A stretch of DNA of 64,000 nucleotides from JAAELZ01 sp965237485 (GTDB lineage: Bacteria > Pseudomonadota > Gammaproteobacteria > Arenicellales > Poriferihabitantaceae), in contig CBDEFQ010000004.1 in assembly GCA_965237485.1 (NCBI GenBank), positions 800,982 through 864,981 of the forward strand. The letters are read 5' to 3'. The first letter of the stretch is position 1. The number at the start of each line of letters is the position of its first letter. A program made the position numbers and the translations under genes. Of the stretch, positions 29,018-38,191 are shown piece by piece. The notes under the pieces were generated by a model. That model worked only from the letters and a program-made list of their open reading frames with translations, was not told the origin of the DNA and searched no databases.

Positions 29018-29047
29018 GAAAATGTGCAACTACCCTGAAAATTGCCG

Positions 29048-30753
29048 TTATGGACGGAATAGTCAAATAACACCGAAGGTAATTGATAGGCACTATTTTC
29101 TGTCCAACCGCTTGCACTTCCCAACCAAGTCGTTAATGACTGATTACCATCCGAACCCTTTACTGCTGTAATCCAGTCCGTATTACCATCATTATTAATA
29201 TCCAACATGACGCCGCGAGCTCGGCCCAAACTATCTTGCAAGGCATCTGGCTGGGCCACATTCACACTGCGCCAACCTTGTTTTTCAGGCGAATAGGTAA
29301 AGTAACTGGGGCGGTAACACGGATCAGCTGCACCTACTCCCGCACACTCCTGAATCGACGCCACTCGCGACCCTTTCGAGACTTCTCCCTGTTCATAATG
29401 GAGTTGATAACGACGTAATACCCGCTCACCGTCCCCTGTATTGATCGACCTTAATCGTTTCGTAGATTGCACAAGTTGACCACGGCTATAACCCGTAGAA
29501 ACATTTGGTCTTGTTTCATACTCAAAATGCACATTGAGATTAGCAGCCTCTTTGTCTTTCGCACCATAATAAATATCCGTCAACACTACTTCGGTTAGAC
29601 TGGTATCAGATACATTCTGGTAAGCATAGTAAATACCATTACCCTGAATATCTGTCAACTGCGATAAGCGCCAACTGGCAATGGCTTGACTGTTCGCAAT
29701 AACATCTCGAGTACTAGCATCCATTCCAAAATAAAGTTTACCTCCTGAGCGAGTAGTCACTTCAAAAGAAGATGGGGCACTGCCAGTAGAGCCGATGGCA
29801 ATAATTCGCTCAAAGGATTCCACCCGCGTACGATATTCGGCGCCCGGTGCGCCATGCTGTCCATTAATGAGTACCAAACGCTGACCGTTGTAGCAAAAGT
29901 TATCTTGTGCATCCATCATCACTGGACGATTAAACCCATCCTCAGCGATATTGGAGCCACAGCGTGTCACGCTCGATGCCGCACTGACACTCACACCGCC
30001 TGTTGCATTAACTGATAACGAGACCGTCGGTGCTACACCGCGAACACCTGGTGGCATCTCGATGGGTAAGCTCCAAGTTGGATTCCCGTCCGTACTAATT
30101 TGCAATGTCCCTGCACTCGACCCAACATAAAAACCTTCACTCCCATGAGCAGGAATTTGTGCAATGGTTGGCGCTGCGGTAGCTTCACCCGAAAGTTCTG
30201 CCGCATAAATTTCATTAATGCCTGCTTCGCCATTAATCACTTGCTCAAACTCAGCTTCATACTGCTCAGCTTGAGCAGTGAGTGCTTCTAAATCTGCAAT
30301 CTCTGTTTGAGTATCGCTTTGCTTAGACTCAATACCATTACTGATCTGAGCATACAGCGCTTCCCAATACTGCGCTTCACTCATCGAAGCATAAACCGCC
30401 GCTAACTGTTCATTCACTGAGCTAACTAAATCAAACTGGTCCGCTAAATTAATTTCACCAAACGCTTTATCGATGGCAAGTCCAATACGCTGGGTGTCTC
30501 GCGCCTGTGCGCGTAAGCCTTCGGCGATTTGATTCAAATCAGGCTGTGTCTTAAAATAACTTTCCTGACGGGTACGATAATAATTGGCTAATGCTGGGTT
30601 ACTGGTTTCATAGCGTGCAATCAAAGCCGCATAGCTCGATCCTAAACGACTATCTAAATCCGCAATATGATGTGATAGCAGCTGAAAATTACCCGCCTGC
30701 TGATCCAACATTCTGGCTGACGCATTGACACCCCAGCTATAGTTTTTGTTATC
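29048..30753 (-). CDS. Giant RHS protein, SpvB-like segment
   Basis: This open segment of 1,706 nt lies between the IS1595 transposon and the IS3-like element. It encodes an N-terminal helical part (DQFDLVSSVNEQLAAVYASM and similar), then the SpvB-like domain from EGFYVGSSAGTLQISTDGNP through the segment with GFNRPVMMDAQDNFCYNGQR and LTDIQGNGIYYAYQN. The first VCBS-type repeat follows (MLDINNDGNTDWITAV). SpvB domains begin the B components of Tc toxins and many secreted RHS proteins. It is not an independent gene: it has no own start and is in frame with both neighbours after excision. Confidence 0.85.
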
Positions 30754-30909
30754 TAAATTATGGGAATTATATACTTCAGTATGCAAAGGGCCTTTTAGTG
30801 AATATTGTCAATATTGCATAATTTCAAACCAAGACACACCGTTTATTTGTCTGTACATGTAGTTAATAACATGGTATTGTAGTATGCAAATATAGAGGAT
30901 AAGGCAAAA

Positions 30910-31836
30910 ATGAAAAAATCAGCAAAGACAATTAGTCTAGTCGAATTGATCACAAGATTTTCATCAGATGCAAAATCAGCAAAATGGATGGAATGCACAT
31001 TGTGGGGTGAAAAGCCTGTTTGCCCGAAATGCCAAGGCACGGATAAGATCAAAGAATACAAGCCAAGGTTACACAACTATTATTGTAATCCTTGCCGTAA
31101 GGTATTTAATGTCAAGACAGATACCGTAATGCACGGATCGCCTTTGTCTTTGCAGTGTTGGGCGGTTGCTATGTATTGCATGTTAACGGCCCGCAAAGGT
31201 GTCTCATCCTCGCAGCTTTCCAAAGAGCTGGGCATTACCCAGAAATCAGCGTGGTTCATGCTACAGAGAATTCGAGAGGCTTGTTCTGGCGATAGCGGCA
31301 AACTGCTGGGTATCGTGGAAATTGACGAAACCTATTTGGGCGGCAAGGAGAAGAACAAGCACGAACACAAGAAGTTAAAAGCTGGACGTGGAGTGGTAGG
31401 CAAGCAAGCGGTTATTGGTGCCAAAGAGCGCGGCGGCAACGTTCAAGCCAAGGTAATAACCAAAACAGATGGCGCAACACTGAAAGGCTTTATTAAAAGC
31501 ACGGTTAAGGCCGGCTCTACGGTCTACACGGATGAACACAAGGGTTACAACGAGCTAGGAGCCGCCTACCAGCACGGCACGGTCAAGCACAGTGCCAAGG
31601 AGTACGTGAACGGCATGGCGCATACAAACGGCATTGAGAGCGTCTGGGCGGTCCTGAAACGTGGCTACAACGGCATTTACCACAACTGGAGTGCTAAGCA
31701 CTGCCAGCGATATGTCGATGAGTTCACGTTTCGACTGAACGAGGGTAATTGTAGTGTAGATACGCTGGATAGAATGTCAGCACTATGTAAAGGAATGAGC
31801 GGGAAGCGACTGACATTCAAGGAGTTGGTGGCATGA
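30910..31836 (+). CDS. IS1595-family (ISXO2-like) transposase
   Basis: This 308-residue protein has the N-terminal zinc ribbon CPKCQGTDKIKEY...YYCNPCRKVF and the helical region LSKELGITQKSAWFMLQRIR. The catalytic core begins VEIDETYLGGKEKNKHE, a hallmark of the family. It continues with VYTDEHKGYNELG and GIESVWAVLKRGYNGIYHNW, giving the second acidic residue and the Asn/Glu-type end. It is intact. The stop overlaps the methyltransferase start, so the passenger genes are translated from the transposase mRNA. Confidence 0.93.
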   Translation: MKKSAKTISLVELITRFSSDAKSAKWMECTLWGEKPVCPKCQGTDKIKEYKPRLHNYYCNPCRKVFNVKTDTVMHGSPLSLQCWAVAMYCMLTARKGVSSSQLSKELGITQKSAWFMLQRIREACSGDSGKLLGIVEIDETYLGGKEKNKHEHKKLKAGRGVVGKQAVIGAKERGGNVQAKVITKTDGATLKGFIKSTVKAGSTVYTDEHKGYNELGAAYQHGTVKHSAKEYVNGMAHTNGIESVWAVLKRGYNGIYHNWSAKHCQRYVDEFTFRLNEGNCSVDTLDRMSALCKGMSGKRLTFKELVA

Positions 31837-32628
31837 GCGCGGTTCTTGAAAGAGTCCACACATCAACAGTCTTTCGTGGAGACTGTTTGAAGGTAATCTC
31901 GAAAAAGATACCCGATGAGTCAGTCGATTTAATAGTTACTTCACCTCCTTATGCTGACCAAAGAAAAGACAACTACGGAGGGGTAAGTGCTGACAAATAT
32001 GTAGAATGGTTTTTACCCCGTGCTGAACAGTTGCATAATTGCTTAAGGCCGACAGGTTCTTTTATTCTAAATATATAAGGAAAGAGCGATTAACGGGGAA
32101 AGGCACACTTATGTTCTTGAGCTAATACAAGGAATGCGCAGTCAGGGCTGGCTCTGGGTAGAAGAATATTGCTGGCATAAGAAGAATTCATACCCGGGCA
32201 AGTGGCCTAATCGGTTCAGGGACTCATGGGAGCGTTTATTGCATTTCACCAAAAACAAAAACTTTAAAATGAACCAGGATTCTGTGCGTGTACCTATGGG
32301 TGATTGGAAAAAAGCACGGCTGAAAAACTTGTCTGATACAGACAAAACTCGTGATGAGAGTGCCCATGGTAACGGATTTGGTAAGCGTGTTGCGAACTGG
32401 GAAGGGCGCGATATGGCATACCCAACGAACGTTTTGCACATGGCTACTCAATGTAACAATTCAGGGCACCCAGCGACTTTCCCTGAGCAACTACCCAACT
32501 GGTTTATCCGGCTATTTACAGATCACGGCGACGTGGTTCTTGACCCATTCGCTGGGTCTGGAACTACGCTAGCCGCAGCACATAAATTACACCGAGCATC
32601 ATATAGGCATTGACGTATCTAGTGAGTA

Positions 32629-34002
32629 AGTCTATTCCAATACAGGAATGATACCGAGAAGTTGATTGTCATTTCTGTTCAAAGATGTTTTTAAAGAGTT
32701 TAGTTTTTTCCTCATTGAGTTGTTTTGCTGCCTCATTATCAGTCATCTGATAAACGATATCGTCAAGCATTGTAAACGAGATGTGAGTTTTAAGATATGA
32801 CTGTGCATTGGTCAACGATTTGAGTTTTTCATAAGGCGTCATCATGTTTCGATATGGATAGGTTTTGACTTGTTTTCCTTTGTTGTTAGTGCTGATCTGT
32901 GGGAAGAAACAAGGTCGGTGATAATTCAAATAAGGGTTAAGAAAGTCGGTGGCAAATTGATTAATCTCAGGCGCATATTTTTGCGGGATATGCATGAAGC
33001 CAAGATGCTTGCGCACGATGGCCCCATTGTTGCACTCAACTAAGGCATTGTCGTTACGGTGTCTAGCCCTGGATTGGGTTAACTCGATTAATAGCTTATT
33101 CAACAATCGCACCACCGATTGGTTAATGTATTCACTGCCATTATCGGCATGAAAGCCTTTAATCACAAAGGGGAACTGCTCTAGCATTTGAGTGAGAATA
33201 GGCATCAAGAATGGCTCTGATATTTTCTGTGTAGAAGACACGACTTCAAACGGGGTGATCTCATCAACGGCGTTGATATGATAGACCCCTTTAACCTTGT
33301 CCTTATCGCCCTGATGCACTGTATCTACACGGCTATAGCCAGGTTGACCTTCTGGCTGTGGCTTACGTCTTTGGCCGATAGAAGAAGGCTTGGAATGTGT
33401 CTTTTCAAAGTGACGGCGATTGTTCTGGTAGGGTTTAGATCGGCGTAGATTGTATAGATGAGAAACCGGGATAGGTGCCAGGTTGGCATACTCAGTTTGC
33501 TCATAGACAACATAAGGCGCGCTCACAGAGTTTCCTAGTGGCATGGCCTGATAACGTACCGTGGAGTTCATCCATCTCTGCTAGAAGCTTAATGTCTTGA
33601 TTGCTATCGCGTCTAGCAAAGCCCCTTGTGGCACGATGTCGCCACTGGATTCTACCGTGCTTGAGATAGCTGGCAGCCAGGCGTTTCACTTGCACATAAG
33701 AGTAACCGCTGATGCGTGTGATATAACGCAGCACAAGACCCTTATCGGCTCGACCCGGTTTGCTGTATTTGAAACGCATTAAGGTGCGTTTGATGAAATC
33801 ATAGCGATTGCGTTTACCGTCGATTGCCAGATCGATTTCATCAGTGCCTTGTAGCAACAAGCGTGCCTTATCAAGGGTATCTATATGGTGGTCATTCATA
33901 ATGGTATTCATTCACCATCATGAACAGAAATTAGATTAGTTCGGTATCATTTCCGATTAGAATCAGTCCCTTCTCTCAGTATCATTTCATGTTGGACAAG
34001 AC
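32629..34002 (-). mobile_element. Nested rve-type insertion sequence inside the methyltransferase
   Basis: The element is about 1,374 bp. A 6-bp target duplication TGAGTA (32623-32628, 34003-34008) flanks it. The ends are imperfect inverted repeats (GTCTATTCCAATACAGG on the left, GTCTTGTCCAACATGAA on the inverted right end), both followed by AATGATAC. The family is IS481/ISNCY-like by its transposase. Confidence 0.8.
32669..33911 (-). pseudogene. Integrase-core transposase of the nested IS, frameshifted
   Basis: The N-terminal part (33911 leftward) has an HTH region (ITRISGYSYVQVKRLAASYL). The frame shifts near 33,515, where one extra C is present in GAGCGCGCC, after KLCERA. The second frame continues with YVVYEQTEYANLAPI and the rve core: RVDTVHQGD, FHADNGSEYINQ and NDNALVECNNG for the three acidic residues. 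Total corrected length would be about 410 aa. A single-base indel separates it from function, or it is a sequencing error. Confidence 0.75.
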
Positions 34003-34041
34003 TGAGTATTGTGCTTTGATGCGACAAAGGGTAAGATCGTT

Positions 34042-34776
34042 TTGATTTACCCTGAATGGTGGGAAAAAGCAGAAAACAGACTGAATGCGAATGTCGCAGA
34101 CTTCGCAGTCAGGATTAAAAGTAAGCTGGAAACGCTAAAGCCAGAGGAACTTATAAGGAGAAAGAATCCTTACCTTTTCTGTTTAAGGGCCACCAACAAA
34201 ACTGATGGTTTTGCGGCCTCGGTCTTAGATGCCTTTCTGTCTTCCAGTGAAGAAACTATGTTTGGCACGTTGGCGGAACAATGCGCAGTTGTTATATGCC
34301 AGTCTGCGAAAAATGGGATGAAATCCACAGCAGAAGGTATAGATATAGAATATGTTGAAAATGAAACCAGAACAATAATACAAGTAAAATCGGGAAAGAA
34401 TTGGGGAAACTCTTCACAAAGGAAAAACTGTCTGACTACTTCAATAAAGCCACTCGTAATCTTGCAGCAGGGAAATAACGTGCATGTAAGATGCATTGAG
34501 GGCGTATGTTATGGCCCTGCGAGTAACCGGAGTAGAGGCAGCTACTACACTTACATAGGATCGGACTTCTGGGAGGAAGTAAGCGGTTGGGAAGATACTC
34601 ACATTGCTTTGCTGAGTATATTCGTTGCGCACGCTCAAAACGGATTAATGGAATCAAAAACATTAGCAAAAGGCGCGGTTACTCAATTCCTTATTGAATC
34701 GGGAATATCCCAACAAGGAGAGATTGACTGGGTTAATTGGGTTAACTATGTTGATAAAAAACGGAGTAAAAAATGA
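34042..34776 (+). CDS. PmeII-like type II restriction endonuclease, with a compensated double frameshift
   Basis: This 244-residue protein starts at TTG 34042, overlapping the methyltransferase stop (TTGA). Family features: LIRRKNPYLFCLRAT, DAFLSSSEETMFG, and the PD-(D/E)xK core AEGIDIEYVENETRTIIQVK with SGKNWGNSSQ after it. Between about 34,424 and 34,477 the written frame (NCLTTSIKPLVIL...) is out of phase. Adding one A and removing one A there gives KLSDYFNKATRNLAAG, which fits the family. It would cut DNA not protected by the neighbouring methyltransferase. Confidence 0.75.
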   Translation: MIYPEWWEKAENRLNANVADFAVRIKSKLETLKPEELIRRKNPYLFCLRATNKTDGFAASVLDAFLSSSEETMFGTLAEQCAVVICQSAKNGMKSTAEGIDIEYVENETRTIIQVKSGKNWGNSSQRKNCLTTSIKPLVILQQGNNVHVRCIEGVCYGPASNRSRGSYYTYIGSDFWEEVSGWEDTHIALLSIFVAHAQNGLMESKTLAKGAVTQFLIESGISQQGEIDWVNWVNYVDKKRSKK

Positions 34777-34931
34777 ATAAAGTGGTGAAATACGACAACC
34801 TAACAGAAAATGATTTTAAGATAGCAGCAAAAGAAGTTTTGGGAGCGAAACGCCCTTCACAGACAATCTATGAGAATCGCAAACCAACAAAAGAGGAATT
34901 AAACAGACGATGGAAGCTGGAAAGGAGGTAA
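34773..34931 (+). CDS. Small basic protein, last gene of the R-M transposon
   Basis: This 52-residue protein (MNKVVKYDNLTENDFKIAAK...) starts with ATGA overlap to the endonuclease stop and ends AAAGGAGGTAA just before the right inverted repeat. It is basic and helical, without a recognised motif. Tight coupling inside the transposon suggests a real gene, perhaps a regulator or transposition or R-M accessory. The AGGAGG at its 3' end could serve as a ribosome-binding site for target-gene reads on insertion. Confidence 0.5.
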   Translation: MNKVVKYDNLTENDFKIAAKEVLGAKRPSQTIYENRKPTKEELNRRWKLERR

Positions 34932-34958
34932 TTTTGCATACTGAAGTATATAATTCCC

Positions 34959-35675
34959 TAAATTATCAACAACATTTTTAAAGTGTTCCTGACGTAATTT
35001 GGTGTACTGCGCCACCTCAGCAGTTTGTGCAGACAATTCAACCAACGCATCGCGTCCTTCAGGCGCAATCAAATCACCGAGTTCTGCGACTAATAAAGCT
35101 TGTTGCGCCTGCGCTGCTTCTTGCTCAGTTTGTACGCCGGCATAATTCGTACTGAGTAACCCAAAATACGTCTGACTTAAATTATCCGCCGTCTGTGGAT
35201 CACCTAAATAAGCAAATTCATATTGATTAAAAGCACTTTGTGCTGCCGTTAAATCTTGTGTGTAAATGGGGATCAGTTTGCCATAAAGCGCCCGATCAAT
35301 TTCTATATCACGATAGGTATAAGTTTCCTCAATGATTTGTCCGCCTACGGCCAGTGCTCTTGCGACTTCACCTTCCGTTTCATACTGCGCTTTGACGCTC
35401 TCTAGTTCATCAATTCGCTCCTGAGTAATAATTAGGGCAGTTTCAGTATTTGCATAAAGTTCAGTGAATGAGGCAAATCGATCCTGATAGGTGGTGACCA
35501 GGGTTTCAAGACTGTCTAATATAGCTTCAGGGGTTTGTGGTTCTTCTTGAGCATGACTACCCAAAGGCACCATCATAGCGATAACTAATAAGATACCTGT
35601 CACAAAATACTCCACCTTAGATAACACAATTTTTAACTGATCCTTAAAGCTCAAATTCTTACCCCGTTTCATCAT
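34959..35675 (-). CDS. Giant RHS protein, N-terminal segment
   Basis: From ATG 35675 this 239-codon segment has a basic start (MMKRGKNLSFKDQLK) and a hydrophobic signal (YFVTGILLVIAMMVPLGSHA) with a likely cleavage after SHA. Long amphipathic helices follow (ALIITQERIDELESVKAQYE and onward). The IS1595 transposon interrupts it after NVVDNL. The export signal is consistent with a large secreted or surface RHS protein rather than a T6SS cargo. Confidence 0.8.
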
Positions 35676-35715
35676 TATTTTCTCTCGTAACTTTTCTATA
35701 TCGATAAGTATCGTG

Positions 35716-36285
35716 TTATTCCGTATTTTGTACATTAAATGCCGCGTCCACATCTGCGGGACTCACACCAGTATCACGCTGTAAATTTTGTTTAATCGGT
35801 ATCGGAACACTTGTCACTAACCCATTAGCCGCTGAAGCAGCACTCAATTGATCTCGCTGAAAATCAGCCTGTCCTCCCGATACAAATGCATCCAATTCTA
35901 GCGGTTTGGGTAAATCGTTCGGATTAACAAAATCTGCTTCCAAATTAGCAGCAAGACTCGGCTGTGATAAGTCAGATTTGAGTGCAGCTAAGCTTTTATT
36001 CAACTCTTTTTGACGCAAAGCTAATTCCTTGCGTAAACGATTCGTTCGCTCTACATTTTCCTGAATTTTTTTAAGGTCTAGCTTCAAAGGCTCAGACAAA
36101 TCACCCGACTCAGGCATTGACTCCCGTGATTCTTCCTCCAAAATGAATGAGGCATCGCTACCAATAGTGTTGTCTAAACCAGTCTCAATTGAATTTATAC
36201 TAGATTCCGACTGAAAATAGTAATAACCTAATCCGCTAATCGACACCAATACCAATGCGCTAATTACCAATGACGTTCTATTCAT
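35716..36285 (-). CDS. Single-pass membrane coiled-coil protein
   Basis: From ATG 36285 the protein has 189 aa: a membrane anchor (SLVISALVLVSISGLGYYYF), an acidic Ser/Glu-rich linker, a coiled coil at about 70-110 (KIQENVERTNRLRKELALRQ and on), and a C-terminal tail ending DVDAAFNVQNTE. It lies seven bases after the collar-protein stop and 40 bases before the giant RHS start, so the three genes form an operon. It may be a periplasmic scaffold or chaperone for export. No family is recognised. Confidence 0.6.
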   Translation of the reverse strand: MNRTSLVISALVLVSISGLGYYYFQSESSINSIETGLDNTIGSDASFILEEESRESMPESGDLSEPLKLDLKKIQENVERTNRLRKELALRQKELNKSLAALKSDLSQPSLAANLEADFVNPNDLPKPLELDAFVSGGQADFQRDQLSAASAANGLVTSVPIPIKQNLQRDTGVSPADVDAAFNVQNTE

Positions 36286-36653
36286 TGGCAATTACTCGCT
36301 TTCGGTCGCTGAACTCGTCTGTGTAGGCGGAAGTGCTGATGCATCCGCATATTTCATCGCCATATTAACGAATAAGGTAGGCTGCATAATATTATGTGCT
36401 TTACCACCACCCGTGTTATTCATAGAATGGGCATGGTTACCTGCGGCGTTGATAGTGTGCCTATGATTTCCAGAACTATTTATTGATCGTGTAATTGTTG
36501 AGTTTGCTGAATTACCATGTGCGCCTGTCCGTAAAACGGAATTACCTGAATTAAATGCAGGTGACGCTTTATAAATCCTCATAGTGTGCGTATCCCCAGA
36601 CGTCAGGGTAGTTGCACACATTTTAATTCACAAGGGGCGGCGGAGAAATACTC

Positions 36654-37145
36654 ATGCCGAAATATAGCGTAGAACGAAGAGAAGCTGTTTTATCTAAATT
36701 ATTATCATCAAATAGTCAGTCCTTCGCAGAAATATCTAGAGAAGAAGGAATCAGTGTTCAAACCTTGTATGATTGGCGAAATAAAGCCAGACGATCAGGA
36801 GTTTTAATGCCTAATAGTGATTCATCTAATCAGTGGGATTGCCAAACTAAGTTCACCGTAGTTCTTGAAACTGCTGCGATGAATGAACAAGAATTATCTG
36901 CGTATTGCCGAGAGAAAGGCCTATACCCTACTCAAATAACGCAATGGCGAGAAGCTTGTATTAATGGTGTTGATGAGGCTCTCATTAGCCCTAAAGTTGC
37001 GCGCGATGAAATACGTGCGTTAAAAAAAGACAAGAAGAAGCTAGAAACCCAGCTGCGCGGCAAAGATAAAGCCTTGGCTGAAACGGCCGCATTATTAGTA
37101 TTACAAAAAAAGTTTCAGGCGCTTTGGGAGGACGAGGAAGTATGA
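36654..37145 (+). CDS. IS3-like OrfA, copy 2
   Basis: This 163-residue HTH protein is identical to copy 1 except Gly for Arg in KLETQLRGKDKALA, at the start of the zipper-like C terminus. The same ATGA overlap with OrfB occurs at 37142. It is intact. Confidence 0.88.
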   Translation: MPKYSVERREAVLSKLLSSNSQSFAEISREEGISVQTLYDWRNKARRSGVLMPNSDSSNQWDCQTKFTVVLETAAMNEQELSAYCREKGLYPTQITQWREACINGVDEALISPKVARDEIRALKKDKKKLETQLRGKDKALAETAALLVLQKKFQALWEDEEV

Positions 37146-38191
37146 TTACGACTCAGACGCGCATTAAAGTAATCAATGATGTTAATGAAGCAGTAGACGC
37201 AGGTTCAAAGCGTTCAAGTGCTTGTGAGTTGGTTGGCCTTGCCGAGTCTACGCTTAGACGTTGGAAGCCAAAAGGAGAAGATAGTATCCGCAGTGATCAA
37301 CGTCCTTTGGTAGAAAAGCCAGTACCTGGCAATAAACTAAGCGAGCAAGAGCAGCAACACATTTTATCGATATGTAATGAATCGGCATACAATCATTTGC
37401 CGCCGTCGCAAATAGTACCACAGTTGGCTGACAAAGGTATTTATGTGGCCAGCGAGTCTAGCTTTTATCGAGTTCTCAAGGCGCATGGGCAATTGAAGCA
37501 CCGCGGCCGCGCCAAACAAAAGCAGTCCCGAACACCCGATACTCATATAGCGCTAAAACCTAATGCTGTGTGGATGTGGGATATCACCTATTTGGCGACG
37601 CGTACTATTGGCAAGCATTATTACCTGTACATGGTAGAAGACCTTTACAGTCGCTATGGCGTTCACTGGGAAGTACATCCTGTTGAAAGCGGTGAATTAG
37701 GTGCGCAGTTGATGTCTCAGGCGGCTCTAAAAGTGGCCAGCTGCGATGGCATGCCCGTCTTACACAGTGATAATGGCAGCCCAATGAAATCGTTCACAAT
37801 GAGAGCGAAGTTAGAAGCATTAGGAATAAAGCCCTCTTACTCAAGGCCAAGAGTAAGCAATGACAACGCTTATATTGAATCCATGTTTAGAACGGTAAAG
37901 TATTGCCCTGCGTGGCCTTCTCAAGGCTTCGATAGCTTAGAGGCCGCCCGCCAATGGGTGGGTAAGTTTATGCAATGGTATAACGAAGAACATCGTCACA
38001 GTGCTATACGCTACGTTACACCTGGCCAGCGTTATCGCGGTGAAGATAGTGCCCTATTAGCAAAACGAGAAGTTGTTTATCAGGAAGCTAAAGCAGCAAA
38101 ACCTAATCGGTGGTCTGGCCAAACCCGAAATTGGCGGCCTTGTGGTGCGGTTGCGCTGAACCCACAAAAAGAAGTATTATTGGCTGCGTAG
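37142..38191 (+). CDS. IS3-like OrfB transposase, copy 2
   Basis: This 349-residue rve-type DDE transposase matches copy 1, with Thr for Ile in SRTPDTHIALKP. The three acidic positions are present (WDITYL, HSDNGS, YIESMF). It is intact, so it could supply transposase for both copies. Confidence 0.92.
   Translation: MITTQTRIKVINDVNEAVDAGSKRSSACELVGLAESTLRRWKPKGEDSIRSDQRPLVEKPVPGNKLSEQEQQHILSICNESAYNHLPPSQIVPQLADKGIYVASESSFYRVLKAHGQLKHRGRAKQKQSRTPDTHIALKPNAVWMWDITYLATRTIGKHYYLYMVEDLYSRYGVHWEVHPVESGELGAQLMSQAALKVASCDGMPVLHSDNGSPMKSFTMRAKLEALGIKPSYSRPRVSNDNAYIESMFRTVKYCPAWPSQGFDSLEAARQWVGKFMQWYNEEHRHSAIRYVTPGQRYRGEDSALLAKREVVYQEAKAAKPNRWSGQTRNWRPCGAVALNPQKEVLLAA

Larger units (their letters stand above)
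27420..29047 (+). mobile_element. IS3-like element, copy 1
   Basis: The element is 1,628 bp with a 4-bp target duplication TTAT (27416-27419, 29048-29051). Its ends are CCCCAGACG...AAATTGCCG with inner inverted repeats TCAGGGTAGTTGCACA. These limits follow from comparison with copy 2, which shares exactly this sequence but has a different target (GTAT). It is inserted in the VCBS region of the giant RHS gene; excision restores SVHNEGIPFAQLDD in frame. Confidence 0.9.
31833..34045 (-). other. Placeholder for orientation: methyltransferase gene is on the plus strand (see next entry)
   Basis: No minus-strand gene is claimed over this whole span. The only minus-strand gene inside it is the transposase of the nested IS (32669-33911). 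Confidence 0.1.
31833..34045 (+). pseudogene. N4-cytosine-type DNA methyltransferase, frameshifted and split by an IS
   Basis: Motif IV is near the N terminus (LIVTSPPYADQR) and motif I near the C terminus (VVLDPFAGSGTTLAAAHKL), the beta-class order; SPPY favours N4-cytosine. The frame breaks at about 32073 (one extra T after FILNI, then KERAINGERHTY) and about 32593 (one extra G before HHIGIDVSS). An IS at 32629-34002 separates the last residues. After it EYCALMRQRVRSF and TGA at 34043-34045 complete the protein. Correcting both bases and removing the IS with one 6-bp duplication gives 276 aa. The gene is probably inactive as read. Confidence 0.8.
30762..34958 (+). mobile_element. IS1595-family transposon carrying a restriction-modification system
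   Basis: The element is 4,197 bp with perfect 26-bp terminal inverted repeats starting GGGAATTATATAC. An 8-bp target duplication TAAATTAT (30754-30761, 34959-34966) flanks it. It carries, all on the plus strand and overlapping by ATGA/TTGA, the transposase, a DNA methyltransferase, a PmeII-like endonuclease and a 52-aa ORF. A second IS of 1,374 bp is nested in it. GGG ends and 8-bp duplications are IS1595-family traits; some members of that family are known to carry passenger genes. Confidence 0.9.
19655..35675 (-). pseudogene. Giant SpvB/VCBS/RHS protein gene, split by three transposons
   Basis: Start ATG 35675 follows a GAGAGAAA ribosome-binding site; stop TGA is at 19655-19657. Removing the IS1595 transposon (30762-34958), the IS3-like element (27420-29047) and IS256 copy C (19770-21163), each with one target duplication, leaves 8,781 nt: 2,926 codons plus stop with no internal stop. 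Domains in reconstructed order: signal/anchor (about 15-42), helical coils (50-400), SpvB-like domain (~430-740), VCBS/FG-GAP repeats (~760-1150), YD/RHS repeats with a long coiled-coil insertion (~1846-2183), RHS core ending DPSGY (~2540), hydrophobic Gly/Ala-rich region and a short tip. Similar proteins are Tc-B/RHS-type toxin shells. As interrupted it cannot give full-length product. Confidence 0.85.

Noticed and set aside
29036..29051. Longer toxin frames running into the IS3-like element (e.g. QGSCTFSYAANN, CATTLTSGD)
   Set aside because: These residues are translated IS ends; comparison of the two IS copies fixes the true borders.
31833..34045. A minus-strand gene over the methyltransferase region
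   Set aside because: The minus-strand frames here outside the nested IS are shadows; the placeholder feature in the list should be ignored.
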